DNA of 64,000 nucleotides, from contig JAKSZP010013561.1 of NCBI GenBank assembly GCA_022478985.1, forward strand, positions 16,130 to 80,129, written 5' to 3'. The position numbers and the translations under genes are program-made. This stretch comes from Massospora cicadina. Its lineage: Eukaryota; Entomophthoromycota; Entomophthoromycetes; Entomophthorales; Entomophthoraceae. The notes below the pieces were generated by a model. It was not told the origin of the DNA. It saw nothing but the letters and a program-made list of their open reading frames with translations, and ran no database searches. Shown one piece after another: positions 1 to 11,089 of the stretch (its first letter is position 1; each line of letters begins with the position of its first letter).

Positions 1-820
1 TAACTTGAGGAAAGTACACTTACTACTCTTCAGTTTTAAGTTGGATGTGCGCAACTGCATAAAAACCTTCTGGAGGTGCTTCAATTGTCATTGAAATGTG
101 CGACTTAACACTGTGAAGTCATCAAGGTATATTAACACAATCAATAACTTGATGTTGCTGAAGATTTGATCTGTCACTCGTTGGAAGGTTGTAGAGGCGT
201 TACAGAGCCATTGCAGCATCCTCGTGGGTTCAATCAAGCCTTGGGTGCTGATTAAGGCGCATTTCTCCTGATCTTCAGCGAAAGTCTCATTTGCCAGTAG
301 TTGCAGGCTAGGTTCATTGCCAAAAAGTATTTTGAGCCACCCAGGCACTTTAAAGCATCATCAAGACATGATAAAGGGTATAAGTCCATCTTGGGGATAT
401 TGTTTATGTGGTAATTTATGACTAACCTATGGTCCCATCCTTCTTGCGCATCAGCAACAAAGGAGATACCCAAGGGCTATTTGATTGATGTATTAGCCTG
501 GCCAGCTAACTTATTGAGCTCTTTCATGATGACTGTGTCCTTTTTTTATACGGCGCTAAGGTTTGGAATTGAAGAGGATAGCAGATCTGGTGTTCATCTT
601 ATGTACCTCCCCTTTGCACAGGCCATAGTCGTTGAGACCAGTGCTAAAGGTGTCATTAAACTCATCCAAACGTTAGTTAAACTCTTTTTTCTGCTTAGGG
701 GTCACATCTCTAAACCTGAGCTTATTGAAACCTCCAACCGTATGTATGGACTCAGTATCTTGGCAACTGGTCAGGCGGGCCAGTGCTACAACTTGTCCCT
801 TTCAACTTTTTTTGGGTGAG
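1..820 (-). pseudogene. G0 reverse transcriptase fragment
   Basis: RNA-templated DNA synthesis domain of a Gypsy Pol. Reading leftwards from about 800, an N-terminal stretch with 'LDEFNDTFSTGLNDYG' fits the segment that precedes the palm in Gypsy RTs. It is followed by 'RLVINYHINN' and 'MDLYPL' (conserved 'VDYRxLN...D.YPLP'), 'KYFLAMNL', 'TQGLIEPTRMLQWLCNAS' (conserved 'MPFGLCNAP') and the catalytic box 'YLDD' near 117-128, which is intact. At least two frameshifts and several stops separate these blocks. The rest of RT, RNase H and integrase lie outside the window. Confidence 0.85.
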
Positions 821-1379
821 TAGTAGAGTTTCTCAAAACAATGTTCAGCTCTCTAGAGTAGCTGTTCTTATAGGATCCTGGCAGTACTCTAGGCTCTTGC
901 TCTAAAATTCCATCTCATTTGTACACATCCAATATTGTGTCAGGAGAAATTTTAATGTTAATTGATATGTTCATTATTTTTTGGTCCTCTGGTCAAATTT
1001 CCATGCTTTCACTTACCTCAAGAGGATTCTTTATTACGTTCTCAAAGTAGTTGGTAGTTGTTTTACACCCTTCTCCTTCAAGGATTAATTAATTGGGAAG
1101 ATCAATTGGTCTGTTTCAAACAAGAACATATGCTGTTTTTGAGGTTTAACATCCTCTTCCTTGAACACCAGGGGGAGAAAGTAGCTTAAGAAGCTAATTG
1201 TGCTTGTAGTAAAGTCTTTCTTCGCCTGAAAACTTCAGAAGAAACTGTGTTCAATCAGAAACTATAGTGGTCATTGTCCAATATTATGCGTGGCCATCAG
1301 GACCATGCTCCCAGATTCTAAAGGAAAAGCAGAATAAGCTCCTAAGGCGCTGGTAATGTCATGTCTTGTGGTGCAGTAT

Positions 1380-2400
1380 TTCGCATTGTAGACAATGTCA
1401 TCATAAAATTAAGAGTCACCATAAGTTTTGAGGAGATGATGTTCACTGGAGCCCTAGTGTCTTTACTGCCAGTATGCACACCTTCTGTATGATAACTTTC
1501 ACCTTCTTTGCGCGATTGCTGAAGGAGTTTCCAGTGGCCAAGACTTCATTGGCAGACTATTCAAATTGATTCAAGGCAATAGTGCTGGTACTAGCCTTGG
1601 TAGAGTCTTCCTCATCCAGTGCCACATTCTTCAAGTTAGAAGTGACCAACTGCTCTTTATCTCCAACAGAATTATTCATTCTGGTAGAATTGTTTACTTG
1701 GGCCAAATAGGTATCATCTAACATAGATCCGTCAGCATCAAAAACTCTTAGCCTATCTGGTACAGCCACTGTGCTAAGTGCCCCTAACACATGGTAACCA
1801 GCACTAGCAAAGTCTTCATCTTCATAGTCGTCTTCACCTTCAGTGTAGAGGTCCACCATATTTACGGTATCAGGTGTGTCTTCTTTAGAAGGTTTTTTGC
1901 AGCTGTAACTAAAAAACAGGAATTAGTGAGGTTCCCAGGTTGGTGACACTTATGGAAATTAAATTCTCGATTTGGCAAGCGTTCAGAAGGTTTGTTGTTC
2001 TTCTCCTTGGGCTTTTCAACCTATCATTGGCAACATAAACGGCTTTATTGACTCATTGAGGGGTGATATAGGTGCCATGCCCTTATTTTTAGATTTGTAC
2101 TTCCCTTGTACATTGAGCAGCGCCTTCTTATTCGCTTTGAGCGCTGTTGCACTCTTGACCTCCAAAGTCATGTTCATCTTTAGATTATGATGCATATCCG
2201 GAGAGCTTAATAAAACAGCTTTGATGGTAAGCAGATCAATTGTTCCATTGGTCCACAACTGCTGGGACTTAAGGTAGAAACAAGAGCATAAATCAAACTG
2301 ACTCGTTTTTGTCCATCTTAACCAACAGAAACTCCTTATAATATTCTAGACATCTTGTTCGCTACCAAACTTGAATTGTAAGATCTTCTTACTATAGTAA
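1380..2400 (-). pseudogene. G0 gag end and retropepsin remnant
   Basis: Gag nucleocapsid plus aspartic protease of G0. At 1916-1957 the minus strand encodes a CCHC knuckle in the form 'CHQPGNLTNSC'. The first Cys is replaced by Phe and the His by Asn, so zinc binding is lost. A 100-residue open stretch (1557-1859) is very acidic ('EGEDDYEDED') and lies between knuckle and protease, as in other Gypsy polyproteins. The protease motif at about 1435-1461 reads 'DTRAPVNIISSK': the catalytic Asp remains but the Gly of the D-[ST]-G triad is Arg. Compare 'DSGAPVNIVSTK' in GM. The frame is broken several times. Confidence 0.7.
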
Positions 2401-2829
2401 AAGATAATCCAGGTCTTAAGCTCAAGCTGAGAATTTCTTAAGCCTCTCAGCTCATGCATCCTTGTACATGGTGAGCCTTCTGGCAATTGCTAGTGCCATC
2501 TATGTTATTTTTTTACATTTGAAGTGTCAATAAATTAACTGAATGGATCCTTCCAATATAATCAGAATTAGGGTTGCAGTTAGTCAGGCATGAATGCCAG
2601 CTAATCACTTAGCTTTAAACTATTTAACGATATATTTTTTAAATTGATTTAGTTTGCCAGAATGTGGGTTCACCGCTGAAATGTCAATTTATGCAACATT
2701 GTGGGAATTTCCGGTGGAAAGTGAATAAATCTATTACCATCCATTTGAATAGGTTCCGCTGACTAATTCAGAACACTGGCAACTCATGCCAAGTATGCTT
2801 GAAGTTATATTTATATTATTAATTTATAT

Positions 2830-2839
2830 ATTATTGATT
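2830..2839. repeat. Target-site duplication of LINE A1, left copy
   Basis: ATTATTGATT directly precedes the LINE 5' end and recurs exactly at 8107-8116 after the 3' tail. The sequence is AT-rich and only 10 bp, so chance is not excluded, but both ends coincide with the limits of similarity to LINE A2. Confidence 0.55.
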
Positions 2840-2933
2840 AACTTTTCTTTCTCATTGTAGTCACTATTGCAGCCTATTCAATTCAAGACTGAATCTAGTT
2901 TGATAATCTCACAGAGGAGATTAGTCTGCGCCC

Positions 2934-4205
2934 ATGTCAGGGAGCAGTTGGGAAAGCAAGGTAAGAGGAGCAGGTGGAAGGTCCGCGGCCTCCAACGTTC
3001 AAAAACGCCCCAGAGAATCCGGCGGAATAGACAAAAATCTTAAAAAACTGGCGGTCACAATTTCCCCGGAGATACTCGTGTGGCAAGCACGATGCAACCA
3101 GTACATCAACACGCCACACTCCCAGCCACTTTCATCAGTGGAATTCGGAGTCCGTGTGTATCTGAACATCCAAAAAATGGCCTTATGGGAAAAATTTTGT
3201 GAAGATGTACACAAAGTTTTCCTGACCGCGGTGTACATTGCACCTCACTCCATGTCGCGTGGTTGGCTAGACCTAAGTTTCAAAAGCAAAAAAGCAGCAG
3301 ATGAGGCTGCAGCAGTGCGCATAGTGGTTGACCTCCCCGAAGGGCAATAGGTCATCGAAACCAAACGCACCAGATGGACAAAATCAAACCAAATTTTCCT
3401 CACGTTTGACTTTTTGCCTACTACGGTAAAACGTGACATTTTGGAACAACACCTGAAAGATGGTCTCGCTGTATATGGTGAAATAAAATCTTTTGAAATG
3501 CAACGCTTCACACTGATGCCACACCTGTGCACTGGCAAAGCCATTGCAGTTCTGACCCCAACTGAGGAGATCACAAAGGACCTAACCCAGATCCCACACT
3601 CCACTTTTATTGATATTGCAGGGCATACCACCCACCCATTCCAGTTGACCGTGGACAGCGAGCCCCCCATTTGCACCCACTGTGATGCGTTTGGCCATAA
3701 GGCGCACGCATGCCCCATCAAGGAGGGCGTCACATTCCAAGAGCACCCCTCAGCAGCCATGGCCAGCGGAGAGGTGCACTACAAACCAACCGCAAGCACT
3801 AAGGAGGCTTATCCATGGGGAGCACAAGGCTGCTACCTATTGGTAAAGCCTATCTCCCCACAGGAGCGGAAGAAGGCCAAGCAAGCCCATAGGGCCGCGG
3901 CCAAGGAAGCGGCCAAGGCCACCACCGCTATCCCACACTCACAACGCCAGGAGGTCATAGAGACCTTCGCGGTGGAAGCAACTTGGGAATCCATCATCCA
4001 ATCAGATTGGGAAGCCCATGCCGAGAAGGCCACTCAATCTGAGGATCTGATGGGAGATTTGATCTCACCCAATCGTTGCACCCAAGCTCTGGTCAAAACT
4101 GACTTGGGACCTATCCCAACTGAAAAATTTTTTTTGACGCTCGATGGTGCACCAAACTTATCCGCACCACAAAAAATTTGTCTGACGTCAGGAAAACAAA
4201 AGTGA
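2934..4205 (+). pseudogene. LINE A1 ORF1 (gag-like RNA-binding protein), one in-frame stop
   Basis: About 424 codons in a single frame, starting at the ATG in 'GCGCCCATGTCAGG', the same start as in LINE A2. The protein should package LINE RNA. A basic N-terminus is followed by two alpha/beta-looking blocks of the kind seen in LINE ORF1 proteins, then an intact CCHC knuckle 'CTHCDAFGHKAHAC' (C-x2-C-x4-H-x4-C, near 3672-3713). The tail is rich in Ala and Lys. The only interruption is TAG at 3348-3350. LINE A2 has CGG there, so both bases of the CpG changed, one on each strand. Apart from that stop this is the best-preserved coding region of A1. Confidence 0.88.
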
Positions 4206-4338
4206 AGGCCAAAGCCAATGCGACTCTTTCCACAAAAATCAACAAAAACTCTGATAGCGTTGTTGCTAACACCCACGCTGCTGTGAAAGCCTGGGGACCA
4301 CAGAAGAGGCTGGTGGGCCCACCCCTCACACCTAAGGT

Positions 4339-7300
4339 GTGAAGGAAACCTTCACTCTAGGGACGTTGAATATCACCAGACTTAAGGCCTCCCCATCCCA
4401 GGCTAGGAAACTGAGTTTTTACAACAAAATTTACCCATGGATATCCTGGCCATCCAGGAGTCCCACTGTCCACGAGATTCTGAGGAATCTTGGAAAACAA
4501 TGCTCCTCCCATCCATATCCTTTTGGTCAAAGCACTGTGGGGTGCTAATTTGGAAAAATAATTTTTCAAATTCACATCATCAGAAACATTCCTAAATGGC
4601 TGAGTGCTCATCATCACCTTCTTGTGGGCTGACATAGTGCACACCAATTGTCAACATATATACCCCAAACGGTGCACACAAGCGTCAGGAATTTTTCTTG
4701 TCAGTCAAATCCCTCCCACTACCCCCTGATTCTTTCCTAGTCAGCGACATGAACTGTTGGCTAACCTCACCAATGGACCGGTGGCCTCCCTCACCCCTCA
4801 CCCCACAGGGTCACGTAGAACTACATGTTCTAAAGGCCACCCTTGGGTTAATGGATGTGCTGCCGCGACATGCCCCGCTGCTCAAAAACATGACGCGTCC
4901 CCACATCCACAATGGCCAATTAAGGTCCATGACCCGCATCAACCTTATTCTAACACCGGCGAAATTCCAACCCCACATCTCCCACTTCAAAACAACGAAA
5001 ATGGAATTCTCCGACCACTGACTGGTCTTGATAACCTACCACCTACCAGTCACAGTTGCTAAGGCCCCACATTGGTGAAAATCCGCCCCCCAAGCTCGCG
5101 TCGCCAGGATTTTTCAACATGGGTGGAAGAAAACTTTGGCAAAATCATTTGTTGCACCATTTTGCGCGGACCCCATTTCCACATGGGCAACTTTCAAAGA
5201 GGACACCATCCGCCACTATCGCCATCTCTCCTCCAGATGCTCATGAGCCACATCGGCAGTTATCTCGTGCGCTCTGGCAGAATTGGCCCACTTGGAGTCC
5301 AACATTCCAGCTACAGGATACAGCCCTGCATGGGGCTGGAAATGGGTGGAGGCAGCCACCCACCCACCTCAACGCACTCCAAAGGCAACACAAACATTGG
5401 GTTTGTGTCCAATATAGAGCCACACGCATCACTAAAGGCGACAAGTTCACCGCATATTTCTTTAAATAAATTTTTTTTTTTTTTTTGCACCACGCCAGAG
5501 CGTAGCCTGCACACCAGGTGCAAAGATCGGATAATTCCATTGTGGACACACCGGCCAAAGTGGCAATCAAAATGCAAAAATATTACTCCAAGTTATACCG
5601 AGCCAAACTAATTCAGCTGGCCAAGTGGCGGAATTTCTCAACTGAGCTCATATCCGCACCATTTTTGATACCTGGAAATAATGAAACTATTACTCCAAAC
5701 GAATTATGGACAGCCATTCGCTATGCACCAAACCAAAAATGCCCAGGCCCAGGGGCATTCCATATAGTTCTACAAAAAATATTTCAAATATATATCCCCA
5801 TTGCTGCTCCTCACTTAACCAAAAGCCTGTTGGAAATGCCTCCTACCAGGAGGACATGAGGCTTTACTGTCACACTTTACAAGAAAGGAGATAAGCTTAA
5901 ATTAGCCAACTGGCGCCCCATTTCTCTAACAAACACAGACACCAAAATTTTAACCAAAATCATGGCTAACTGTTTAGGGACTGTAGCATCTGCCATCTCC
6001 CCAGAACAATTTGGTTCATCCTCAGAGAGTCGATTTGGGATAACGTGCACTCCATGGCTAATGCATGTCAGTCCACAGCCTCAGGAGCACTGGTATTCTT
6101 GGACCAACAAAAGGCCTATGATAGAGTAAACTGGGAATACCTAAGGGCCTGCCTCCATCAATTCCGCCTACCCCCCGCTTCATCAACTGGGTGATGCTGC
6201 TCACGGAATCTGCAACAATGGCAGTGCGTGGCCCAGGCTTCCTAATGGAAGTAGTCCACTCAAAGGGGCTTGCGACAAAGGGACCCCCTCAGCCCACTAT
6301 TATACAACTTCAGCCTTGACCCACTGCGAAATGTGAATGCCCAACTCACTGGGTCCATGTGCCAGGCCAAACCCCAGTCAAGATGATGGCATTTGAAGAT
6401 GACTGCATGGTGGGGGTGTCTAATAATAAAGATGCATGCGTGCTTGAAGCCCTCATCCAGGAATATTCCTGGGTAAGCAACGTGACACTGAACGCCTCCA
6501 AAACCGAAATCATCCTCCTTGGTCGGTTTCAAGACTGCTGGGCCCCAGCAAGTAGTTTCCCAACCCAGCCCATCTGCTCGCCCACGCCCACGCCTTACTA
6601 ACTCAACACACACCACTCCACTGGTGCTCCTCTTCGTGCCACATCCTACCATAGGACCGGTGCGCCATCTGGGCGTGTGGATGGAGGCAGGCGGATACGC
6701 ATCAGCAGTAATGGAGTGCCATATACTGGACAACGTGACAGAAGCGAATCGCCTCTCTCAGAGCCCACCCTACTACCCTCACTGGCAGAGTTGTTCTAGC
6801 CAACTCTATGCTCCTATCAAAGTCTGGTTCGAAGCCCGCCATCCCCTCCTCCACAAGCTTCTTCAAATCCCTGTATGCCTTGCTGCAAGGATGGCTTTGG
6901 TCAGGCCGCCCTCCACCAGTACGGCTAGAGGTCATGTTTGGCCCTCATCATCAAGGTGGCATGGGCCTGCTTGACTTCAAAGCCCATGCCCAGATCCTGG
7001 GCACCTGGATCGCAGCCATCACAGCTCCTACACTCCCATCCCGACACTGGTCCTGCACAGCCTGCTCCAACTTCTCCTGAGCCTTGGGCCTCAACAATTC
7101 ATCAAACCCCCACTCCCTGATGAAATACCTCAAATCACACACATCAGCCACAGGTCCTCACGGGACTAAAACCCACTACAAACGAATCCTACTCTCCATG
7201 CGAAGCACAGGTGGAGGAATTCGTATTAGTGGACATACAACCCGAAAGAGGCCGCCCCTCTCCTCAGTTCACACAAGAGGTACAGGGGCTACCCATCCAT

Positions 7301-8072
7301 GATGGCGTGATCCCCATTCGGCCCCATGTCCTATCCATGGTGGACTATCTGGACATTATGCACATCCTTATTCCACTGAGACCCAAAAACTATCTGGAAA
7401 TACGCACACCATCCTCTGTTGCAGCCTCAAGTCCGCTCCCATGTGTGGCGCTGCCTGAGGCAGGTGAACCGTTCAGCTGAGCGCTCTAACGCTTTACACT
7501 CATCCTGCGTCGTGTGTGGCCAGTATGGAATGCTGTTCCACCGCATGGAGAAGTGCCCACCTCTAAAGTGATATGGCGCGAAGTTCAACGTCTGCTGGGC
7601 CAGGATCAAACACATCCCCTCAGTCTGTCAAGAGATATGTTTGCTTTATCAATGGCCTCCCCCTTCCACCCTCCCTCCGTGCTCTGGTGGTTGCAATCGC
7701 CATGTGGACTATCCACATGATTGTCTTAGATGCCATCGCAGGCTCCACCCCCACCCTCCCAGAAACTGTCCACAGATTCCGGTCTCATTTGGTGGACCAC
7801 TTTCAAGCGTGGATGTTTGGATACTTCCCACTGTGTCGCTGACAGCTGGTCACCTCCTGGTTCCCAGTCAGTTTCATCAAATCAGACCCCTTCCTCCACA
7901 CATGCTCAATAGTGGCTACGGCCCCTTCACACGTCCCCTCCCCCTCCCCATAAGTGGCGTTCCCGCTGGCAACAAGAGATAGCATCGCTTCTCTGGGGTG
8001 CCTCCCTGGTACTAAGTTTGTCTTTCCTGAGTCATATTTGGAAGTGTCCGTCCCATGGTCGGCCTTCCCCAC
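4339..8072 (+). pseudogene. LINE A1 ORF2 (endonuclease-reverse transcriptase), multiply broken
   Basis: It nicks target DNA and copies LINE RNA there. The APE-type endonuclease (about 4339-5060) shows 'ILAIQESHC', 'SDMNCW' (usual G-D-x-N), 'RINLIL' (usual RIDLIL) and 'FSDH'. The RT (about 5690-6990) shows 'CPGPGAFHI' (parent PGPDGIPY), 'GDKLKLANWRP', 'DQQKAYDRVNWEYL' and the catalytic box near 6388-6405. That box reads F-E-D-D where LINE A2 has F-A-D-D. The C-terminal finger 'CVVCGQYGMLFHRMEKC' (about 7506-7556) keeps C-x2-C-x7-H-x4-C. No RNase H follows. Frameshifts and stops interrupt nearly every domain; one sits at a poly-T run near 5469-5486. Confidence 0.88.
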
Positions 8073-8106
8073 AATAAATTTAAATTTAAAACTTTAAAAT
8101 TTTATT

Positions 8107-8116
8107 ATTATTGATT
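8107..8116. repeat. Target-site duplication of LINE A1, right copy
   Basis: Exact match to the 10 bp at 2830-2839, immediately after the A/T-rich 3' tail of LINE A1. Confidence 0.55.
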
Positions 8117-8224
8117 GGATAATCATGTTGAGGATGGATCAACCTAATTCAATATTCAGTCATCAGATGAGCGGATTTGGAGGAAATTGCTACCACAAAT
8201 GACTGAAGATTTGATAAAATGCCA

Positions 8225-8290
8225 GCCTGGATGGCTGAGAGTTTTCAGAGGCGCAGTATCCTAGGTTTAAATAGTCATTCTTCCCTCCAA
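8225..8290 (+). other. Possible tRNA-derived SINE head
   Basis: TGGCTGAGAG at 8232-8241 resembles the start of a tRNA A box. GGTTTAAATAG at 8264-8274 resembles a B box (GGTTCRANNCC) with C-to-T changes. The spacing fits a short pol III promoter. I could not fold a convincing cloverleaf and saw no second copy in the window, so this is tentative. The rest of 8117-8400 shows nothing recognisable. Confidence 0.25.
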
Positions 8291-8399
8291 ATAAATATCT
8301 CTCTTTCGCCACAAAATTTTAATTGTTTTTAGATTAGTCAGCTATGTTAAAGGAATCTGGGACTGGAGATCCCTGACGTTGGCGTGAGGTGACACATCT

Positions 8400-9392
8400 G
8401 GAGTGGCTGATGCTGACAGCTCCAATACCTCAGCCTTTGGAGGAACAGGCGGGAACCTAGCCAACCAACCACCAATGATGTTGCTGACTGGCCATCAACC
8501 CTGCAGGGTGCAGCGCGGGAGTTCCTTGGATGTCCAGGATGGGGGCAGGACTTGCCTGTTCACACCACAGTCTCTGTGGCTAAGGTGAGGTTGTTGGTCT
8601 TCTGTGTTGATGAGTTGAACGTAGACTCCTAAGGGGTTGGTACGTTTATGAAGGAAAAATGGCAAAGGGTCAACCATATTTATGCTGGTTGGCCTGGCAC
8701 ACTAACGGATCCCAAACTCAATTTAATGACATAGAGGAAACCAGAAAAAGTCCCTTCTCCAGTTGTGTACATGGTAATAAAATATGGTTTAAAGTTAAGA
8801 CCTCCTTCAACAGGATCATCATGCATCATTGTCAGATTAGTACTAGTTCTGACAGGGGTGGTACATTCCTTTAAGTAGTCCATGCAGGCGACTCCATTTA
8901 AGTTATAGGACAAGTAGAGGAGGCTCTGGTACAGTGTGCATCAGTGTCTTCAGATATCAAACTCTTGTCCATTGAAAACAGGAGGTTGTTTTGCTATTCT
9001 GGTTGCACTCCATATTCATTCAGAGTGGTGATAGTTTCGCCATTCTCTTTTCCAAGGAATACATGAATCTCCTTGAACCTCTCAAGTGGAGCTCCCAATT
9101 TGACAATTTGTCAGGATCTTCTCACTATGGGTAGCGTGGCAATTCTAGCTCTTATAGATGTCTCCTTGACGCGCTCAAGTTTAATACATAGATAATGCAC
9201 TTCATATTCCAGGGTACAGAGTCTAGTATGGATGGTATCCTCCTCACTCACCAGGAGTTCTGTGTAATCCTCTCCACCCTCTCCATGATACACCTCTATA
9301 TCCGCATTATAGTCAAATTCCTCAGAAGAACTATTGCAATTATTGCTATGGCCTGATGGTGCCACCCCTGTAGTGAGCACTAAAGTCAGCAC
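8400..9392 (-). pseudogene. Gag-like remnant of an unassigned LTR element
   Basis: The minus strand holds a broken coding region of about 1 kb. Its best part is a 93-residue stretch (9111-9392) with an acidic Ser-rich start ('SSSEEFDYNADIEVYHGEG') and a charged helical segment ('TLEYEVHYLCIKLERVKETS'). Downstream in the same sense, after stops, come 'GAPLERFKEIHVFLGKENGE' and further fragments. The acidic linker plus coiled-coil character resembles the gag linker of G0 but no knuckle or protease was found. I do not recognise the family. It could instead be an old host-gene fragment. Confidence 0.35.
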
Positions 9393-10560
9393 GCTGACCT
9401 TGGCTCACTTAGCTTTAGAGGCCTTTTCTCTGCTCAGGGGTCTACTCCGCGCAGATCAGGCACCAGAAAACCTTCTCAAACATCACAATCGCTCTCATTA
9501 AGAAAATCCTTCTCAGATGCTACTCCTTAGTACATTGATTGCTTGGTTACACTATCCGCGACCTTTGAAACTTCTTGACACTCTTAGACGTTTTCAACAT
9601 AAGTTTGCCTTCATGACTCAATGGAAACCTTCCCACCCCTTCCTTGGTGTTATCAGCAATAAGGTATCCTTGATAGAGTGTATTCTTCCAAACAGGTTAA
9701 TCCCAGACTAATTAATGGCTATTACTTAAACTTGGTCTATCCCAGAATGGTTCCTGGTGAATATTAAATTGATACAAAACAAGTTCAAATAGGAAGGTTA
9801 AACTTAAGATCTGTAGGAAAGTTTTTTATAATATTTATAATGAAGTATATTATACTTTAGAAGATATTAAAGAGATTAAATTAATAAATAATGTAAAATG
9901 TTTAAGAATTAAGGGTTTTGGTAAAAGGATTTATAAGATCCTTTAGTCAGACGGCGTCTACTACTGCTTTAGTCAATTTACTCATCTGAGCTAATTCCTG
10001 TATGCGTGAACTCCATCTTTTGGTGGTTATCATGATTCTGGATGTTCAGGGGCTTTGTGCTGGCTCCCACTTCTGAGTCTTGACCCGTTGTGCTTGATTT
10101 TTATAATTTTTTACTACCTAATTTAATATGCTTCACGACTTCAGCTTTGAGTGATAGCACTTCTATGATGCAACTTGCATCATGGCTTCAATTTACTCTG
10201 GAAATTGAAAAGCTTCCTATTTTATTAATATATGATGTCAAGCTCTGATGGCCACATTAGGGGAATTCAAATCACGCATCATGTAATCACTGGTGGAACT
10301 TAAACTCTTTCAGACCCCAAAGGTATAAAAGGGGTTGTTTTTCATATAAAATTTGGGCTGCGTCATTATTTATATACAAGTGATCTTCTAACTCAGTGGG
10401 GCAAATATTATTCTGTATGACGTCACTTCATGTGCTTAATAAATTATTTCCAACGACGTCACTCCAATCATTCTGAAAATTCTTAGTTCACCCTCGCCTA
10501 TAAAGGGATTTGTGCGCCACCATCTGCGGTGACCTGGTTGCTTGTACTGCCACCAGTTTG
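9393..10560. other. Unassigned degraded sequence
   Basis: There are no recognisable domains. A 64-codon open stretch on + (9517-9711) matches nothing I know. The segment contains the AT-rich codon-like patch at 9791-9946. From 10100 on it is mixed-composition sequence with no repeats shared with the rest of the window that I could see by eye. Confidence 0.4.
9791..9946 (+). other. AT-rich, lysine/isoleucine-rich codon-like patch
   Basis: Fifty-one sense codons then TAG, with no internal stop and no Met. The translation is dominated by Lys, Ile, Tyr and Asn (for example 'EDIKEIKLINNVKCLRIKGF') and third positions are nearly all A or T. This composition is unlike the surrounding transposon DNA and resembles fungal organelle coding sequence. 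It may be a nuclear insertion of mitochondrial DNA, but no gene was identified and chance is possible. Confidence 0.3.
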
Positions 10561-11089
10561 GAGGTTAATATCATGCATTCCTCTGGTCAAAGAATGACCA
10601 GTAGCACCAGTTTAAACCTTATCCATAACACCTGTCATCATGGGGTAGGTTGGTGACATCATCAACAGGTGAACGTCAACCTGGATCTCAACACCTTATC
10701 ATTTTCTAATAAGATGTTCAGTGGAGAATTCTCACTGAATGAAACTCAAATAACAGAGGCCTCACTTAACTCAATTTGTCCCTCTGAGCAGTCTCCTTTG
10801 GACCTCCCCTAGAATTTTTCTGGATCTTTGGACAATGCAAGGATGCCTTTGGCGTGAGTCTTACAACATGACTCCCACTACGTTTGGAATATGGTATTTC
10901 CTATCATCTGACAGTGTATCTTATCAAGATCAGCTGTCTGCTGTACCCAAACCCTGAGGTGTAAGACAGGGCGCTGGGCATATGGTTGGATGATATGATA
11001 GGTAAAGGGTGAATTAGCAACAAATCCTCACAAATTTCCTCACCTGTAATCTTTGCCCAGAAATCTGATGGTCCTTAAGGCCTTGTGGG

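Larger units (their letters stand above)
1..2640 (-). mobile_element. Ty3/Gypsy retrotransposon relic G0, cut by the window edge
   Basis: A decayed Gypsy element reads leftwards. From high to low coordinates it shows a gag-like zinc knuckle, an acidic linker, a retropepsin motif and a reverse transcriptase running off the window. The order gag-PR-RT is that of Gypsy elements. Its protease motif resembles those of G1 and GM, so it belongs to the same broad lineage. No LTR was recognised at its upstream side; sequence from about 2400 to 2829 shows no clear coding. LINE A1 begins just beyond it. Confidence 0.8.
2840..8106 (+). mobile_element. LINE A1, full-length but degenerate non-LTR retrotransposon
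   Basis: A 5.27-kb element with a 5' UTR of about 95 bp, ORF1 (RNA-binding, CCHC) and ORF2 (endonuclease, RT, C-terminal zinc motif). It aligns end to end with LINE A2 (31945-37229), which fixes both ends: the 5' end starts TAACTTTTCTTTCTCATTG and the 3' end is an A/T tail after 'CAATAAATTTAAA'. A 10-bp target duplication flanks it. There is no RNase H domain. ORF2 is broken by many frameshifts, so the copy is dead. Clade (Tad-like or L1-like) cannot be assigned without a tree. Confidence 0.93.

Noticed and set aside
3245..3760. 171-codon minus-strand open frame over LINE A1 ORF1
   Set aside because: Opposite to the conserved CCHC-containing ORF1 and not maintained in LINE A2 or C, unlike the Gypsy antisense ORF.
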